From NCBI GenBank assembly GCA_023424015.1, contig JAFAEM010000013.1, positions 1-64,000 of the forward strand: DNA of 64,000 nt, given 5' to 3'. Below are positions 43,017-52,339 of the stretch, piece after piece. Source of the DNA: Bacteroidota bacterium (GTDB lineage: Bacteria; Bacteroidota; Bacteroidia; Chitinophagales; Chitinophagaceae). Below the pieces are notes generated by a model. The model was not told the DNA's origin and ran no database searches. It was given only the letters and a program-made list of their open reading frames with translations. The position numbers and the translations under genes are program-made. The first letter of the stretch is position 1, and each line of letters begins with the position of its first letter.

Positions 43017-43949
43017 CTATACCCAGTCTTTTGGTTCAAGGCATACTTTTAGCAACTTTTCCTCTTCAGATCCTTTTGCCGGAACATGATTGTATTCCCA
43101 TTTTGCCCGCGGTGGGAGGCTCATGAGTATGCTTTCGGTACGGCCATTGGTTTTCAGGCCGAAGATTGTTCCGCGATCATGGATCAGGTTGAACTCGACA
43201 TATCGTCCCCGCCTGATCTCCTGCCACTCCAATTCACGTTCAGAATAGTTTGTCGCCTTTCTTTTGGCAACGATAGGAAGGTAGGCTTTTAAAAATGCAT
43301 TTCCGTTTGCCTGCTGAAAACGAAAAAGCGTGTCAGCACCAACCTCGTCTGCCGGTTTAAGATAATCATAAAACACCCCGCCAATACCTCTTGTTTCATT
43401 GTTACGGTGCGTGTTCACAAAATATTCGTCACAGTTTTTTTTATATTGTTGATACAGTTCAGGACCAAAGGGATCGATAGCTGCTTTTAAAGAATTATGA
43501 AAATGACGGGCGTCTTCTTCAAATAAATAATAAGGCGTAAGATCTGCGCCACCACCAAACCAGGAGTCGGTCAGTTTCCCATCTTTATCGTACAATTCAA
43601 AATAACGCCAGTTGGCATGCACAGTCGGTACATACGGGTTCAATGGATGTAATACCAGTGATAACCCTGCGGCGAACCATTTATCGCCATCAAGTTTGAG
43701 TTGGTTACGCATCGTGTCCGTCACAGTGCCGGATACAACAGAGGTATTGACGCCAGCTTTTTCAAAAACATTTCCGTCTTTTATTATACGGGTGTCGCCA
43801 CCGCCGCCCCCAGGGCGTTCCCATTTTTCATAAGTAAATAAGGCCCTGCCATCTTCAGCCTCGAGCTGCCTGCAGATATCATCCTGCAGGTTTTGAATAA
43901 AACCCACCCATTTATCTTTCAGCTTGTCTTCTGTGGTTGTCACCGGCAT
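43017..43949 (-). CDS. hemF: Oxygen-dependent coproporphyrinogen III oxidase
   Basis: A 310-residue HemF that uses O2 to decarboxylate two propionates, giving protoporphyrinogen IX. Signature stretches: WERPGGGGGDTRIIKDGNVF, FEKAGVNTSVVSG, FAAGLSLVLHP, DSWFGGGADLTPYYLFEEDA, NETRGIGGVFYDYL and GRYVEFNLIHDRGTIFGL. The length is typical. There is no hemN-like radical SAM gene in this window, so this locus depends on oxygen at this step. It follows hemE by 8 bases. Confidence 0.95.
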   Translation of the reverse strand: MPVTTTEDKLKDKWVGFIQNLQDDICRQLEAEDGRALFTYEKWERPGGGGGDTRIIKDGNVFEKAGVNTSVVSGTVTDTMRNQLKLDGDKWFAAGLSLVLHPLNPYVPTVHANWRYFELYDKDGKLTDSWFGGGADLTPYYLFEEDARHFHNSLKAAIDPFGPELYQQYKKNCDEYFVNTHRNNETRGIGGVFYDYLKPADEVGADTLFRFQQANGNAFLKAYLPIVAKRKATNYSERELEWQEIRRGRYVEFNLIHDRGTIFGLKTNGRTESILMSLPPRAKWEYNHVPAKGSEEEKLLKVCLEPKDWV

Positions 43950-43957
43950 TTATACTT

Positions 43958-45010
43958 TTAAATATTCTCCACTGCCTTACTGTATTCAAATTCTTTTACT
44001 GTGTCTACAAATGCCCTGGCATGATCAACGGGCACATTGGGTAAAATGCCATGACCCAGGTTGGCGATATGTTTTTGGCCACCGAATGCGATCAGCATTT
44101 CTTTGACTTCTTTTTGAATGGATGGCACAGGGGAAAGCAAACGGGCGGGATCAAAATTTCCCTGCAATACCATATCCTGGCCGGCGAATTTCCTTGCAGT
44201 CTCCGGTGATATGCACCAGTCGATACCAAGTGCTGCCGCACCTGTTTCTGATAGCTGGGAAAGACTATGCCAGGCCCCTTTGGCGAAAACAATGACCGGG
44301 GCTATATCTTTTACGGCATTCACGATTTGCCGGATATATTTTAATGAATAGGTTTCAAAATCACGAGGTGATAGCAGACCCGCCCATGAATCGAATACCT
44401 GTACCGTGTCGACACCAGCCCCGATCTGTTTTTTCAGATACGCGATCGTGGTATCGGTGATCATCTGTAGCAGCAGGTGCGCGGCTTCGGGTTGGGTATA
44501 ACAAAATGACCTGGCTTCGTCAAAAGTTTTGGAGCCTCTTCCCTGCACCATATAACAAAGCAGGGTCCATGGCGCACCGGCAAAGCCGATCAGGGGCACA
44601 CGTCCCTTCAATTCTTTTTTAGTAAGCTTTATGGCGTCGAACACATAATGCAGACTTTCTTCAACATCAGGCACACGCACACGTTTAAGATCATGGACGC
44701 TTTTAACAGGGTGGGGCAGGAAAGGACCCTGGCTTTCGATCAATTGTACTTCCAGGCCCATGGCCTGTGGCACAACGAGGATATCAGAAAACAGGATTGC
44801 AGCATCCACACCAATGATATCAACTGGTTGGATGGTGATCTCACAGGCGAGTTCTGGAGTCTGGCATCTTTCAAAAAAGCCATATTTCTCCCTGATAGCC
44901 CTGTACTCCGGCAGGTACCGGCCCGCCTGGCGCATCATCCACACCGGCGGTCGTTCAACCAGCTGTCCCTGCAGTGTTCGTAGTAAAAGATCGTTTTTTA
45001 TTGTACCCAT
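43958..45010 (-). CDS. hemE: Uroporphyrinogen decarboxylase
   Basis: A 350-residue cofactor-free enzyme that removes four acetate carboxyls from uroporphyrinogen III. Signatures are PPVWMMRQAGRYLPEYRAIR (N-terminal catalytic arginines), AAILFSDILVVPQAMGLEVQ with the key Asp, GFAGAPWTLLCYMVQGRGSK and the C-terminal NLGHGILPNVPVDHARAFVD. Normal length. It is in the middle of the haem operon, 10 bases after hemD and 8 bases before hemF. Confidence 0.96.
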   Translation of the reverse strand: MGTIKNDLLLRTLQGQLVERPPVWMMRQAGRYLPEYRAIREKYGFFERCQTPELACEITIQPVDIIGVDAAILFSDILVVPQAMGLEVQLIESQGPFLPHPVKSVHDLKRVRVPDVEESLHYVFDAIKLTKKELKGRVPLIGFAGAPWTLLCYMVQGRGSKTFDEARSFCYTQPEAAHLLLQMITDTTIAYLKKQIGAGVDTVQVFDSWAGLLSPRDFETYSLKYIRQIVNAVKDIAPVIVFAKGAWHSLSQLSETGAAALGIDWCISPETARKFAGQDMVLQGNFDPARLLSPVPSIQKEVKEMLIAFGGQKHIANLGHGILPNVPVDHARAFVDTVKEFEYSKAVENI

Positions 45011-45020
45011 AATATAATTT

Positions 45021-45734
45021 TTATGCCAGCGGCGATACCAGGCTATTTATTGCCATTCCGATCAAATGAAGCTTATCAGGCTTGTCTGATACAATCACTT
45101 TATTCTTTGTCGATGATTTTACTTTATCAGAAGTAGTCTCACCAATGACAAAGACAATGGTTTTTGCAGGCAAAGAGTGACGGCTGAAAAAGCTGTCTGC
45201 TGCGCTCGGACTGAAAAATATAACTGCATCATACTCCCGTTTTATTTCCTGTTGAACCGATGTAGTGTAATAAGTGATGATCTCCTTAACCCTGATATTG
45301 TTTTTATGTAAAAGATCCGGGAGATCATTTCTCCGCAGGTTGCCGCAAAAGAATATGACTTCGCTGATCTCTTTGTCGGTGATGATTGTTTTTGCCAGGG
45401 ATGCAGCATCATTGGCGGTTTGACGGATCTGTTGGTCACTAAATATTGACTTTGCCAGTTCATAGGTAGTATTGCCCAGGCAATAAACTGACCAGTCAGG
45501 CTTATGTGATTCAAGTAAAGTGGCGACCGATCTTAATGCGTTTCCGCTCGTAAAAACGACGATCGCTTTTTTATTGATGATGTTTTTTATTTCTTCAATT
45601 GTACCCCCCGGAATTGCAGATGAAATTTCAGTAAAGGGTATGATATCGATATCCACACTTTCCCGCGCGCCTGGGTGCACCCCCGTGAGATCAACGGGAC
45701 CGGTGCAAAGTATGGTAGGCTTAGCGTGTTGCAT
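45021..45734 (-). CDS. hemD: Uroporphyrinogen-III synthase
   Basis: A 237-residue protein weakly conserved in sequence, as usual for HemD, but with the typical two-lobed pattern: VVFTSGNALRSVATLLESH in lobe one (compare VFTSxNAV) and VIFFSPSAADSFFSRHS in lobe two, then VIGETTSDKVKSS. It closes and inverts ring D of the linear tetrapyrrole. It overlaps hemC by 14 bases and is followed by hemE, and this position makes the call secure. Confidence 0.88.
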   Translation of the reverse strand: MQHAKPTILCTGPVDLTGVHPGARESVDIDIIPFTEISSAIPGGTIEEIKNIINKKAIVVFTSGNALRSVATLLESHKPDWSVYCLGNTTYELAKSIFSDQQIRQTANDAASLAKTIITDKEISEVIFFCGNLRRNDLPDLLHKNNIRVKEIITYYTTSVQQEIKREYDAVIFFSPSAADSFFSRHSLPAKTIVFVIGETTSDKVKSSTKNKVIVSDKPDKLHLIGMAINSLVSPLA

Positions 45735-46647
45735 GACGTATTTCCTCCATTATTTCGCTTCCGCCATTGGACAATAGTTCCCGGGCTGCCATTCTTCCTA
45801 AATCCCCTCCCATCTGCAGAGGCATATTATTTTTCTCAATTTCCACTTTCCGGCTTCCATCCAGGGACAGGATACTACCGCGAAACTGAACCTGGTTATT
45901 GGCTACCCTTGCCAGCGCACTGATAGGTGTGGAACAACCACCCAGCAATTCTCTGAGAAAATCTCTTTCGATCCTGGTGCACAACGCTGTCTCTTCATCA
46001 TTGAAAGACTGACAAGCTTCGCTAACTAATTCATCGCTGCTTCTACAAACCACAACGATAGCGCCTTGCGCTGGTGCCGGGATCATCCAATCGATTATAC
46101 TACTATTTTCAGGTCGCAGGTCAATCCTTTCAAGGCCCGCCTGTGCAAAGATGGCGGCATCCCAGTTTTCTTCTTTTAGTTTTTTTAATCGCGTATTGAC
46201 ATTGCCGCGCAGATTATGCATCCGGTGCTGGGGATATTTGTTGAGCCACTGGGCTTTTCTTCTCAGGCTGCTGGTTGCAATATTGGCGATATAATCTTTG
46301 TCGTCCAGGAAATCGGTAGAACTTTTATAAACCAACAAATCATGTACCGGTCCGCGTTTCAATACGGCAGCCTGGCTGATACCTGCAGGTAACTGGGTTG
46401 GCACATCCTTCATCGAATGCACCGCGACATCGATTTTGTTATTCACCAGGGCTGCATCGAGGCTTCTGGTGAAAATGCCCTGCACGCCCATTTCGTAAAG
46501 TGGTGTGCTAAGATCGATATCGCCTTCGCTTTTTATCTCGACTAATTCGGTTGTATATCCATTTCGCGACAACAGCTCTTTTACCTGGCTGGCCTGCCAT
46601 ACCGCCAGTTGGCTTTCCCTTGTACCAATACGGATGATCTTTTTCAT
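45721..46647 (-). CDS. hemC: Hydroxymethylbilane synthase (porphobilinogen deaminase)
   Basis: A 308-residue enzyme that polymerises four porphobilinogens. Family signatures: IRIGTRESQLAVWQA, VHSMKDVPTQLPAG with the catalytic Asp, TSSLRRKAQW, LRGNVNTRLKKL, PAPAQGAIVVVCR and the dipyrromethane-anchoring Cys (C238) in LLGGCSTPISA. Length is typical. It starts 4 bases after hemA and overlaps hemD, indicating tight translational coupling. Confidence 0.96.
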   Translation of the reverse strand: MKKIIRIGTRESQLAVWQASQVKELLSRNGYTTELVEIKSEGDIDLSTPLYEMGVQGIFTRSLDAALVNNKIDVAVHSMKDVPTQLPAGISQAAVLKRGPVHDLLVYKSSTDFLDDKDYIANIATSSLRRKAQWLNKYPQHRMHNLRGNVNTRLKKLKEENWDAAIFAQAGLERIDLRPENSSIIDWMIPAPAQGAIVVVCRSSDELVSEACQSFNDEETALCTRIERDFLRELLGGCSTPISALARVANNQVQFRGSILSLDGSRKVEIEKNNMPLQMGGDLGRMAARELLSNGGSEIMEEIRHATR

Positions 46648-46651
46648 TGAA

Positions 46652-47890
46652 TTAACCTGCGCTGATGGCCATGAATTCGTTGATCGCTTCTATGTAATAA
46701 CATCCACCCTGGTTATGATTGCGGATCTTACAGGCAGTACCATTGACTACCCGCTGAATCCTTTCATCAGGGTTGGAACCGATTATTTTAATGGATGATG
46801 TATAGTCTGAAAAAAGCGGAGAAGTATGGATTTCTTTTAGCTTGGTTTTGATGGCCTTCAGCATGGGCGCATGACGCCGCATCATCAGCCATTCGAAAAA
46901 CTCATCCATATGCCGTGTGATGATGGCATTAGCTCTTGGTATCTCAGCCTGGCGCTTGGCAAGCGTTTCATCGTTGATCTTTGATAGTTCATCGACATTT
47001 ACCAATTCTATATTCTTCAAAGCGGCTACAGATTCCTCCACATTACTGGGGACGGAAAGATCAATGATCAGTTTTTGACCGGCGTCTTCCAGGTGCCGGC
47101 GAAGGATGGTCGGCGTTGGAGCATTAGTAGCCACCAAAATGATATGGGATGCTGAGACGTGGGCGGGAAGGTCCGCGATTTTCCCAAAACTGAGATCCAG
47201 TTCGCCCGCAAGCGACTCAGCCTTTCCTTCGGTACGATTGATCAGCGTGATATTTTTGGCACCAAGATAGTCTACAAGATTCTTACACGTATTACGGCCA
47301 ATCTTCCCGGTGCCAACCAATAATATCTTTTTATCTGCTGGGTCTTTTATTTTTTTGAGAATGTATTGTACTGCAGCGAAAGAGACTGAGATCGTGCCGC
47401 CACTGAGCGCAGTTTCGTTTTTGATGGCTTTGGACGATTGCAATACACCGTTAACAACCCGCTCGAGGAATGTGCCTGCATAACCGCGATCCTTGGCAAA
47501 ACGTACGGCTGATTTAATCTGGCCAACTATCTCATAATCCCCCAGGATTTGTGAATCCAGCCCGGCACCTACTTCAAAAAGGTGACGAACAGCACGCTTA
47601 CCATGTTTTACGTACGCCATTTTATTAAATGCTTCTATGGCGCCTTTAGTTTGCGAACAAAGCAGGCTTACAAGCTGACCCGGTGTTTCAGCAAATCCGT
47701 AGATCTCAGTACGATTGCAGGTGGAAAGAATAAAGCACTCACTGACGCCGTAGGTTGGAGCCAACTCCAGAATTTTCGCATATTGATCGTTGGAGATAGC
47801 ATAAGAACCACGGATGCCGGCGTTGGTTTTCCGATAATTGATGCCGATAGCGTGAAATTGTGATAGTTCAGTGGCGCTGTTTTCAGTCAT
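46652..47890 (-). CDS. hemA: Glutamyl-tRNA reductase
   Basis: A 412-residue NADPH-dependent enzyme and the first committed, usually rate-limiting, step of C5-pathway haem synthesis. The catalytic cysteine is C58 in ILSTCNRTEIYG; further signatures are LFEVGAGLDSQILGDYEIVG, the NADPH fold KKILLVGTGKIGRNTCKNLV and IDLSVPSNVEE. It is the first gene of the seven-gene haem operon; a likely promoter lies about 25-45 bases upstream, back-to-back with the one for hemH. Confidence 0.96.
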   Translation of the reverse strand: MTENSATELSQFHAIGINYRKTNAGIRGSYAISNDQYAKILELAPTYGVSECFILSTCNRTEIYGFAETPGQLVSLLCSQTKGAIEAFNKMAYVKHGKRAVRHLFEVGAGLDSQILGDYEIVGQIKSAVRFAKDRGYAGTFLERVVNGVLQSSKAIKNETALSGGTISVSFAAVQYILKKIKDPADKKILLVGTGKIGRNTCKNLVDYLGAKNITLINRTEGKAESLAGELDLSFGKIADLPAHVSASHIILVATNAPTPTILRRHLEDAGQKLIIDLSVPSNVEESVAALKNIELVNVDELSKINDETLAKRQAEIPRANAIITRHMDEFFEWLMMRRHAPMLKAIKTKLKEIHTSPLFSDYTSSIKIIGSNPDERIQRVVNGTACKIRNHNQGGCYYIEAINEFMAISAG

Positions 47891-47916
47891 CTCTTCCTAT
47901 TTCTTAAAAGGTTTCG

Positions 47917-47949
47917 CAAAAATACCGTTACCAGTTCCAAATTGGTAAA
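47917..47949 (-). promoter_or_regulatory. Candidate promoter for the hemA-C-D-E-F-B-L operon
   Basis: On the minus strand TATTTTTG (47924-47917) is a full match to the Bacteroidota -7 consensus TAnnTTTG, with TTTA 21 bases upstream as a near match to the -33 TTTG. It would start transcription about 20 bases before the hemA ATG. Confidence 0.45.
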
Positions 47950-48040
47950 TTTTCTGTCACTCGTATGTCATTTTAGTCATGAACTGACAAAAATCATGAT
48001 GAAGTATGCGCAAAGTCGCATGAGCCGGTGCAGAAATCGA

Positions 48041-48073
48041 TTTGAAATTTATTTGTTCGGGTGATTACCTTTG
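48041..48073 (+). promoter_or_regulatory. Candidate promoter for hemH-hemJ
   Basis: TTTG (48041-48044), 21 bases, then TACCTTTG (48066-48073): a full match to the Bacteroidota -33/-7 pattern. The ATG of hemH is 23 bases downstream, giving a short leader. It is opposed to the hemA promoter across about 90 bases. Confidence 0.55.
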
Positions 48074-48095
48074 CCAGCTTACAAGAACACTATAA

Positions 48096-49115
48096 ATGAA
48101 TAGAGGTATTTTGCTGATGAACCTGGGTTCCCCTGATTCGACAGAGATCAGGGATGTAAAACGTTATCTCGACGAATTCCTGATGGATGAAAAGGTCATT
48201 GACAAACCCTGGCTGTTTCGTTTGTTATTAGTAAAAGGGATCATCACTCCGTTTCGTGCTGCTAAATCGGCTAACGCATATAAATCGGTGTGGACAAAAG
48301 ATGGTTCGCCGCTCATCGTAATTTCGAGACAATTGCAGAAGTCATTGCAGAAACTGGTCTCCGAGCCTGTCGAGATCGCCATGCGGTATGGTAGTCTCAC
48401 GCCGGAAAAAGCGTTCGATGCTTTATATAAAACGAACCCATCCCTGGAAGAAGTGATCGCTGTTCCCCTTTATCCCCACTATGCCATGTCGTCCTATGAA
48501 ACAGCTGCCGAACATGCTATACGAACACACCAGAAAAAAAGGTATCCGTTTGCACTGAAGCTTGTCAAACCATTTTACAATGAACCGGTTTACATCAACG
48601 CGCTGGCGGAAAGTATCAGGCCTTATCTCACGGGAAAATACGACCATATTTTATTCAGTTACCATGGTATTCCTGCAAGGCATCTTCATCGGAATGATCC
48701 TGCAGCGCTGCAACAATGCCTGGCATCACAGGGCAATTGCGCACCGGGCTCTCCCGGGTTTGCCAATTGTTACAAGCGACATACATTTGAGACTACACGA
48801 CTGGTGATGGAACAACTGGGTATTCCTGAAAGCAAGTACGGTATATCTTTCCAATCACGCCTTGGAAGGGGATGGTTGGAGCCTTTTACCGATAACCGGT
48901 TGCAGCAAATGCCGGGAGAGGGTATCAAAAACCTGTTGATACTTTGCCCTGCTTTTGTTAGTGACTGTCTTGAAACTCTCGAGGAAATTGCTGAAGAAGG
49001 TAAGAAAACTTTTCTTGAAGCAGGCGGTGAATCTTTTAGCATGATCCCATGCCTCAATACGAACCCGGTGTGGGTGGATGCGCTAAAGACATTGATCCAA
49101 AATGCGGTTGACTGA
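48096..49115 (+). CDS. hemH: Ferrochelatase
   Basis: A 339-residue enzyme that inserts Fe2+ into protoporphyrin IX, the last step of the classical pathway. Signatures: GILLMNLGSPDSTEIRDVKR at the start, SPLIVISRQLQ, VPLYPHYAMSSYE, the catalytic His in ILFSYHGIPARHL, SFQSRLGRGWLEPFTD and CPAFVSDCLETLEEIAEEGK. Length is typical of bacterial HemH. First gene of a plus-strand unit with the hemJ-like gene, divergent from the main haem operon. Confidence 0.96.
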   Translation: MNRGILLMNLGSPDSTEIRDVKRYLDEFLMDEKVIDKPWLFRLLLVKGIITPFRAAKSANAYKSVWTKDGSPLIVISRQLQKSLQKLVSEPVEIAMRYGSLTPEKAFDALYKTNPSLEEVIAVPLYPHYAMSSYETAAEHAIRTHQKKRYPFALKLVKPFYNEPVYINALAESIRPYLTGKYDHILFSYHGIPARHLHRNDPAALQQCLASQGNCAPGSPGFANCYKRHTFETTRLVMEQLGIPESKYGISFQSRLGRGWLEPFTDNRLQQMPGEGIKNLLILCPAFVSDCLETLEEIAEEGKKTFLEAGGESFSMIPCLNTNPVWVDALKTLIQNAVD

Positions 49116-49156
49116 GATAACGTTAACATACAAATACGAAAACTATTAAACCGGGC

Positions 49157-49687
49157 ATGTTCCTTTACCTCAAAGCGCTACATATCATCTTTATCGTAAC
49201 ATGGTTTAGTGGTTTGTTCTACATGGTAAGGTTGTTAATTTACAATACAGAAGCAGGAGAAAAGCCCGAACCCGAGAAAACTATATTGCAAAAGCAGTTT
49301 GCGATAATGATCAAAAGACTTTGGTATGGCATTACCTGGCCATCAGCTATACTCACCCTGGTATTGGGTGGCTGGTTGTTGATTTTATACGATCAGTTTC
49401 CCGCCTGGCTTGTCATCAAACTTTGCTTTGTAGTGGGCTTGTACCTGTATCATTATTCGATCCATCTGCTCGTCGCTCATCAGTTGAAAGGCATATTCAA
49501 CCACTCGTCACAGCAACTTCGTATCTGGAATGAGGTGGCTATAGTTTTTTTGGTAGCCATCGTGATGCTGGTGGTGGTCAAACAAAGTCTGAGCTTTGTA
49601 TGGGGACTTGTTGGATTAATTTTACTGGTAGTATTGCTGATGTCGGCTGTACGTATCTACAAATTGTTACGTCAAAAGAAACAATAG
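49157..49687 (+). CDS. hemJ: HemJ-like protoporphyrinogen IX oxidase (CopD family membrane protein)
   Basis: A 176-residue membrane protein with five hydrophobic segments. The opening KALHIIFIVTWFSGLFYMVR carries the conserved His (H9), Trp and Arg typical of HemJ, and KRLWYGITWPSAILTLVLGG follows. HemJ oxidises protoporphyrinogen IX to protoporphyrin IX; no hemG or hemY is seen in this window. Its position 41 bases after hemH supports the role. The family also holds CopD-like and uncharacterised proteins, so the function rests on family plus context. Confidence 0.82.
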   Translation: MFLYLKALHIIFIVTWFSGLFYMVRLLIYNTEAGEKPEPEKTILQKQFAIMIKRLWYGITWPSAILTLVLGGWLLILYDQFPAWLVIKLCFVVGLYLYHYSIHLLVAHQLKGIFNHSSQQLRIWNEVAIVFLVAIVMLVVVKQSLSFVWGLVGLILLVVLLMSAVRIYKLLRQKKQ

Positions 49688-49706
49688 ATTATTTTAAAAA
49701 GTGTTT

Positions 49707-50051
49707 ATGATATCAATTCCAGCAGCACGACAACTAATTTTGTCGTTACCGGAAGCGGAAGAGAAATCACATTTTGAAAAGCCGGATTTCAGGATAAAGA
49801 ATAAAGTCTTTGCGGTTTTACATATTGATAAGTCTTCAATCGTGGTAAAGTTTAACCTCACCGATCAATCTGTATTCTGCGCCTTCGACCCTCAGGTTAT
49901 TTACCCGGTCCCCGGTGGCTGGGGCAGGCGCGGCTGGACCATGATCAATTTAAAGAAAGTTAGGAAGTCCATGCTGGCGGATGCATTAATCACATCATGG
50001 AACACCGTAGCGCCACCAACCCTTCGTCGAAAATATTTCCCGGGAGAGTAG
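49707..50051 (+). CDS. MmcQ/YjbR family protein
   Basis: A 114-residue protein of the YjbR fold: ARQLILSLPEAEEKSHFEKP, DFRIKNKVFAVLHIDKSSIV, VVKFNLTDQSVFCAFDPQV and WGRRGWTMINLKKVRKSMLA. This is the normal family size. YjbR-like proteins are often called DNA-binding on structural grounds, without proof. The ATG at 49707 is preferred to a GTG two codons earlier. It follows hemJ by 19 bases and may share its transcript. Confidence 0.85.
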   Translation: MISIPAARQLILSLPEAEEKSHFEKPDFRIKNKVFAVLHIDKSSIVVKFNLTDQSVFCAFDPQVIYPVPGGWGRRGWTMINLKKVRKSMLADALITSWNTVAPPTLRRKYFPGE

Positions 50052-50086
50052 TCGCTTTTTGGGTTAATTTAGACCGATATCAGTTT

Positions 50087-51178
50087 ATGAAAACATTATC
50101 GTTAATTTTTCTTATGATTGCCTATTCGGCCAACCCTCAATCGCCGGCTGCTATGTCATCTATCGATTCAATATTCAATTCCTGGTTTGAACCCGGCAAA
50201 CCCGGCGGCGCAGTCCTGATCGCCAAAGATGACAATGTGATTTACAAAAAAGGATTTGGCATCGCAGATATAGAAACACAAATTCCTATCACTCCTCAAA
50301 CGCTATTTAATACCGGTTCTATCAGTAAAACCTTTGTAGCATATGGTATCCTTAAACTGGCGGCAGAGGGCAGAATCTCACTGGACGATGATCTGTACAA
50401 ATATTTTCCCGACTTCAAAAACCCGGGCATTGCCCGCCAGGTGAAAATTTACCACCTGCTCACGCATAGTTCGGGACTGCCAGATAGTCGAAGGGTAACG
50501 GAGGAACATGATTTTTACCTTACTGCAAAGGATGAAGAAAACTTTGCTCCGCTAAAAGAAACATCACAATTGTTGTTTGAGCCCGGCACACGCTATCGAT
50601 ACTCCAATCCTGCTTTTAATGGGCTTGCCCTGGTCATTCAAAAAGTGGCGGGGGAGAAGTGGCAGCATTATATTAAAAGAACCATATTTGATCCGGCAGG
50701 AATGAATACCTCAACGATCACTGATGGCCCCCACCCGGAGAGCGGTGTTTCGCACGCTTATATCTTAAACGCTGCAGGTGATTTTGAAGAGCTTGATTAT
50801 GGAGAGGAGCCGACATTTGCTGCTGCGGGAAATGGTGGTGTGTGGAGTACGGTGGAAGAGCTTTGGCGATATGAGCAGGCCATCCGTAAAAATCTTTTCC
50901 TGGATAAAAAATGGACGGATCTTTCCCGCACCATTTATCCTTTGAATGGATGGACTGATTCCATTCCACAGCGGCTTGGACTGAGCTGGTTTTTGACAAA
51001 AGAAAGCGGTCTCGATATGATCGGTCATACCGGCTCACAGGGTGGATTTATAAGCGATTATCTTTGGCTTCCATCGAAAAAAATATTTTATATATTGTTG
51101 TGCAATATTCCCAAACCTATCAAAGAGATCAGGGCGGGATTGGTTGATATTTTAGAAAAGCAAAACTGGCTGGATTAA
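50087..51178 (+). CDS. Secreted serine hydrolase (beta-lactamase/class C-like fold)
   Basis: A 363-residue exported protein (signal peptide SLIFLMIAYSANPQS) of the same superfamily as the gene at 5728 but not a close paralogue. It carries S78-I-S-K81 in NTGSISKTFVAYG, YSNPAFNGLAL (YxN) and HTGSQGG near the C-terminus. The ATG at 50087 is chosen; an earlier in-frame start at 49997 would overlap the previous gene. A peptidase or esterase role in the periplasm is likely. It precedes the GH18 gene by 10 bases, implying an operon. Confidence 0.88.
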   Translation: MKTLSLIFLMIAYSANPQSPAAMSSIDSIFNSWFEPGKPGGAVLIAKDDNVIYKKGFGIADIETQIPITPQTLFNTGSISKTFVAYGILKLAAEGRISLDDDLYKYFPDFKNPGIARQVKIYHLLTHSSGLPDSRRVTEEHDFYLTAKDEENFAPLKETSQLLFEPGTRYRYSNPAFNGLALVIQKVAGEKWQHYIKRTIFDPAGMNTSTITDGPHPESGVSHAYILNAAGDFEELDYGEEPTFAAAGNGGVWSTVEELWRYEQAIRKNLFLDKKWTDLSRTIYPLNGWTDSIPQRLGLSWFLTKESGLDMIGHTGSQGGFISDYLWLPSKKIFYILLCNIPKPIKEIRAGLVDILEKQNWLD

Positions 51179-51188
51179 ATAAAGCGGT

Positions 51189-52298
51189 ATGAAGAAAATT
51201 GTTTATGGGCTCACCACAATCATGTTCCTGTCTTTATTGTTGTTTTCATTTATTAAAAATACAACAAGACCGGCATCGGAGCTGGCGGTGATCGCATATT
51301 ACTCGGGTAACAGTAAAACGATCGACAACTACCCGGTAGAAAAGTTGACTCATATTATTTTCAGCTTTTGTCATCTCGATGGCAACCGCCTCAAAGTTGA
51401 CGATGCAGGTGATTCCGCCACGATCAAAAAACTCGTCTCGCTGAAAAAAAAGAATCCCAGCCTGAAAGTGCTGCTTTCCCTGGGAGGATGGGGCGGTTGT
51501 AAAACCTGTTCACCTGTATTTTCATCAGAAAAGGGACGGAAGGAATTTGCAAGATCAGTGAAGGAGGTTAATAGTTATTTTGGTACCGACGGTATTGATC
51601 TCGACTGGGAATACCCGGCGATTGAGGGTCACCCCGGACATGAGTATCGCGATGAGGACAGGCCCAATTTCACAGCCCTGGTAAAGGAACTTCGTAAAAC
51701 CCTGGGGAAGCAACACGAGTTAACATTTGCCGCTGGCGGTTTCCTTAAATTTCTCGAGGAGTCCATCGAGTGGAATGAAGTAATGGCGGAAGTGGATTAT
51801 GTGAACCTGATGAGTTATGACCTGATCAATGGATACAGTACGGTAACAGGCCATCATACTGCTTTATACCCCAACCCGAAGCAATCTGTATCGGCCGATC
51901 ATGCGATCAGCTGGCTGGATTCTATTGGTGTTCCATTGAATAAAGTGGTAATCGGGGCCGCATTCTATGCCCGTACCTGGGAGAATGTGGAGAATGCCAG
52001 CAACGGGCTTTACCAGGCTGGTAAGTTCAAGAGCTCAGTTCCTTACCGGGTCTTTGGCGAAAGACTTAGCACAGAACAGGGATATACTTTTCACCTGGAT
52101 ACGATCTCCAAAGCAACCCACGCCTATAATGCAGCTACAAAAACCTTTGCCACTTTCGATGACCCACGCTCCGTAGCGGAAAAAACCCGTTATGCAAAGC
52201 GAAGAGGTTTGAAAGGTATAATGTTCTGGGAGCTTACGCTCGACCGGCCGACCGACGGACTTCTCGATGTGATCGATCGTACAAAGAAGGAAAAATAA
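51189..52298 (+). CDS. Glycoside hydrolase family 18 chitinase-like protein
   Basis: A 369-residue enzyme with an N-terminal hydrophobic signal (LTTIMFLSLLLFSFI) and a GH18 barrel. The catalytic DxxDxDxE motif is intact: D134-G-I-D137-L-D139-W-E141 in GTDGIDLDWEYP. LLSLGGWGGCKTCSPVFSS and VNLMSYDLING are further family marks; MFWELTLDRPTDGLLDVIDR ends the barrel. It hydrolyses beta-1,4 bonds in chitin or related GlcNAc polymers. No carbohydrate-binding module is attached. It lies between a serine hydrolase and a phosphodiester glycosidase. Confidence 0.92.
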   Translation: MKKIVYGLTTIMFLSLLLFSFIKNTTRPASELAVIAYYSGNSKTIDNYPVEKLTHIIFSFCHLDGNRLKVDDAGDSATIKKLVSLKKKNPSLKVLLSLGGWGGCKTCSPVFSSEKGRKEFARSVKEVNSYFGTDGIDLDWEYPAIEGHPGHEYRDEDRPNFTALVKELRKTLGKQHELTFAAGGFLKFLEESIEWNEVMAEVDYVNLMSYDLINGYSTVTGHHTALYPNPKQSVSADHAISWLDSIGVPLNKVVIGAAFYARTWENVENASNGLYQAGKFKSSVPYRVFGERLSTEQGYTFHLDTISKATHAYNAATKTFATFDDPRSVAEKTRYAKRRGLKGIMFWELTLDRPTDGLLDVIDRTKKEK

Positions 52299-52339
52299 TT
52301 CAAGACATAACCTTCACTAAGGCGTATAAATTTTTTACA

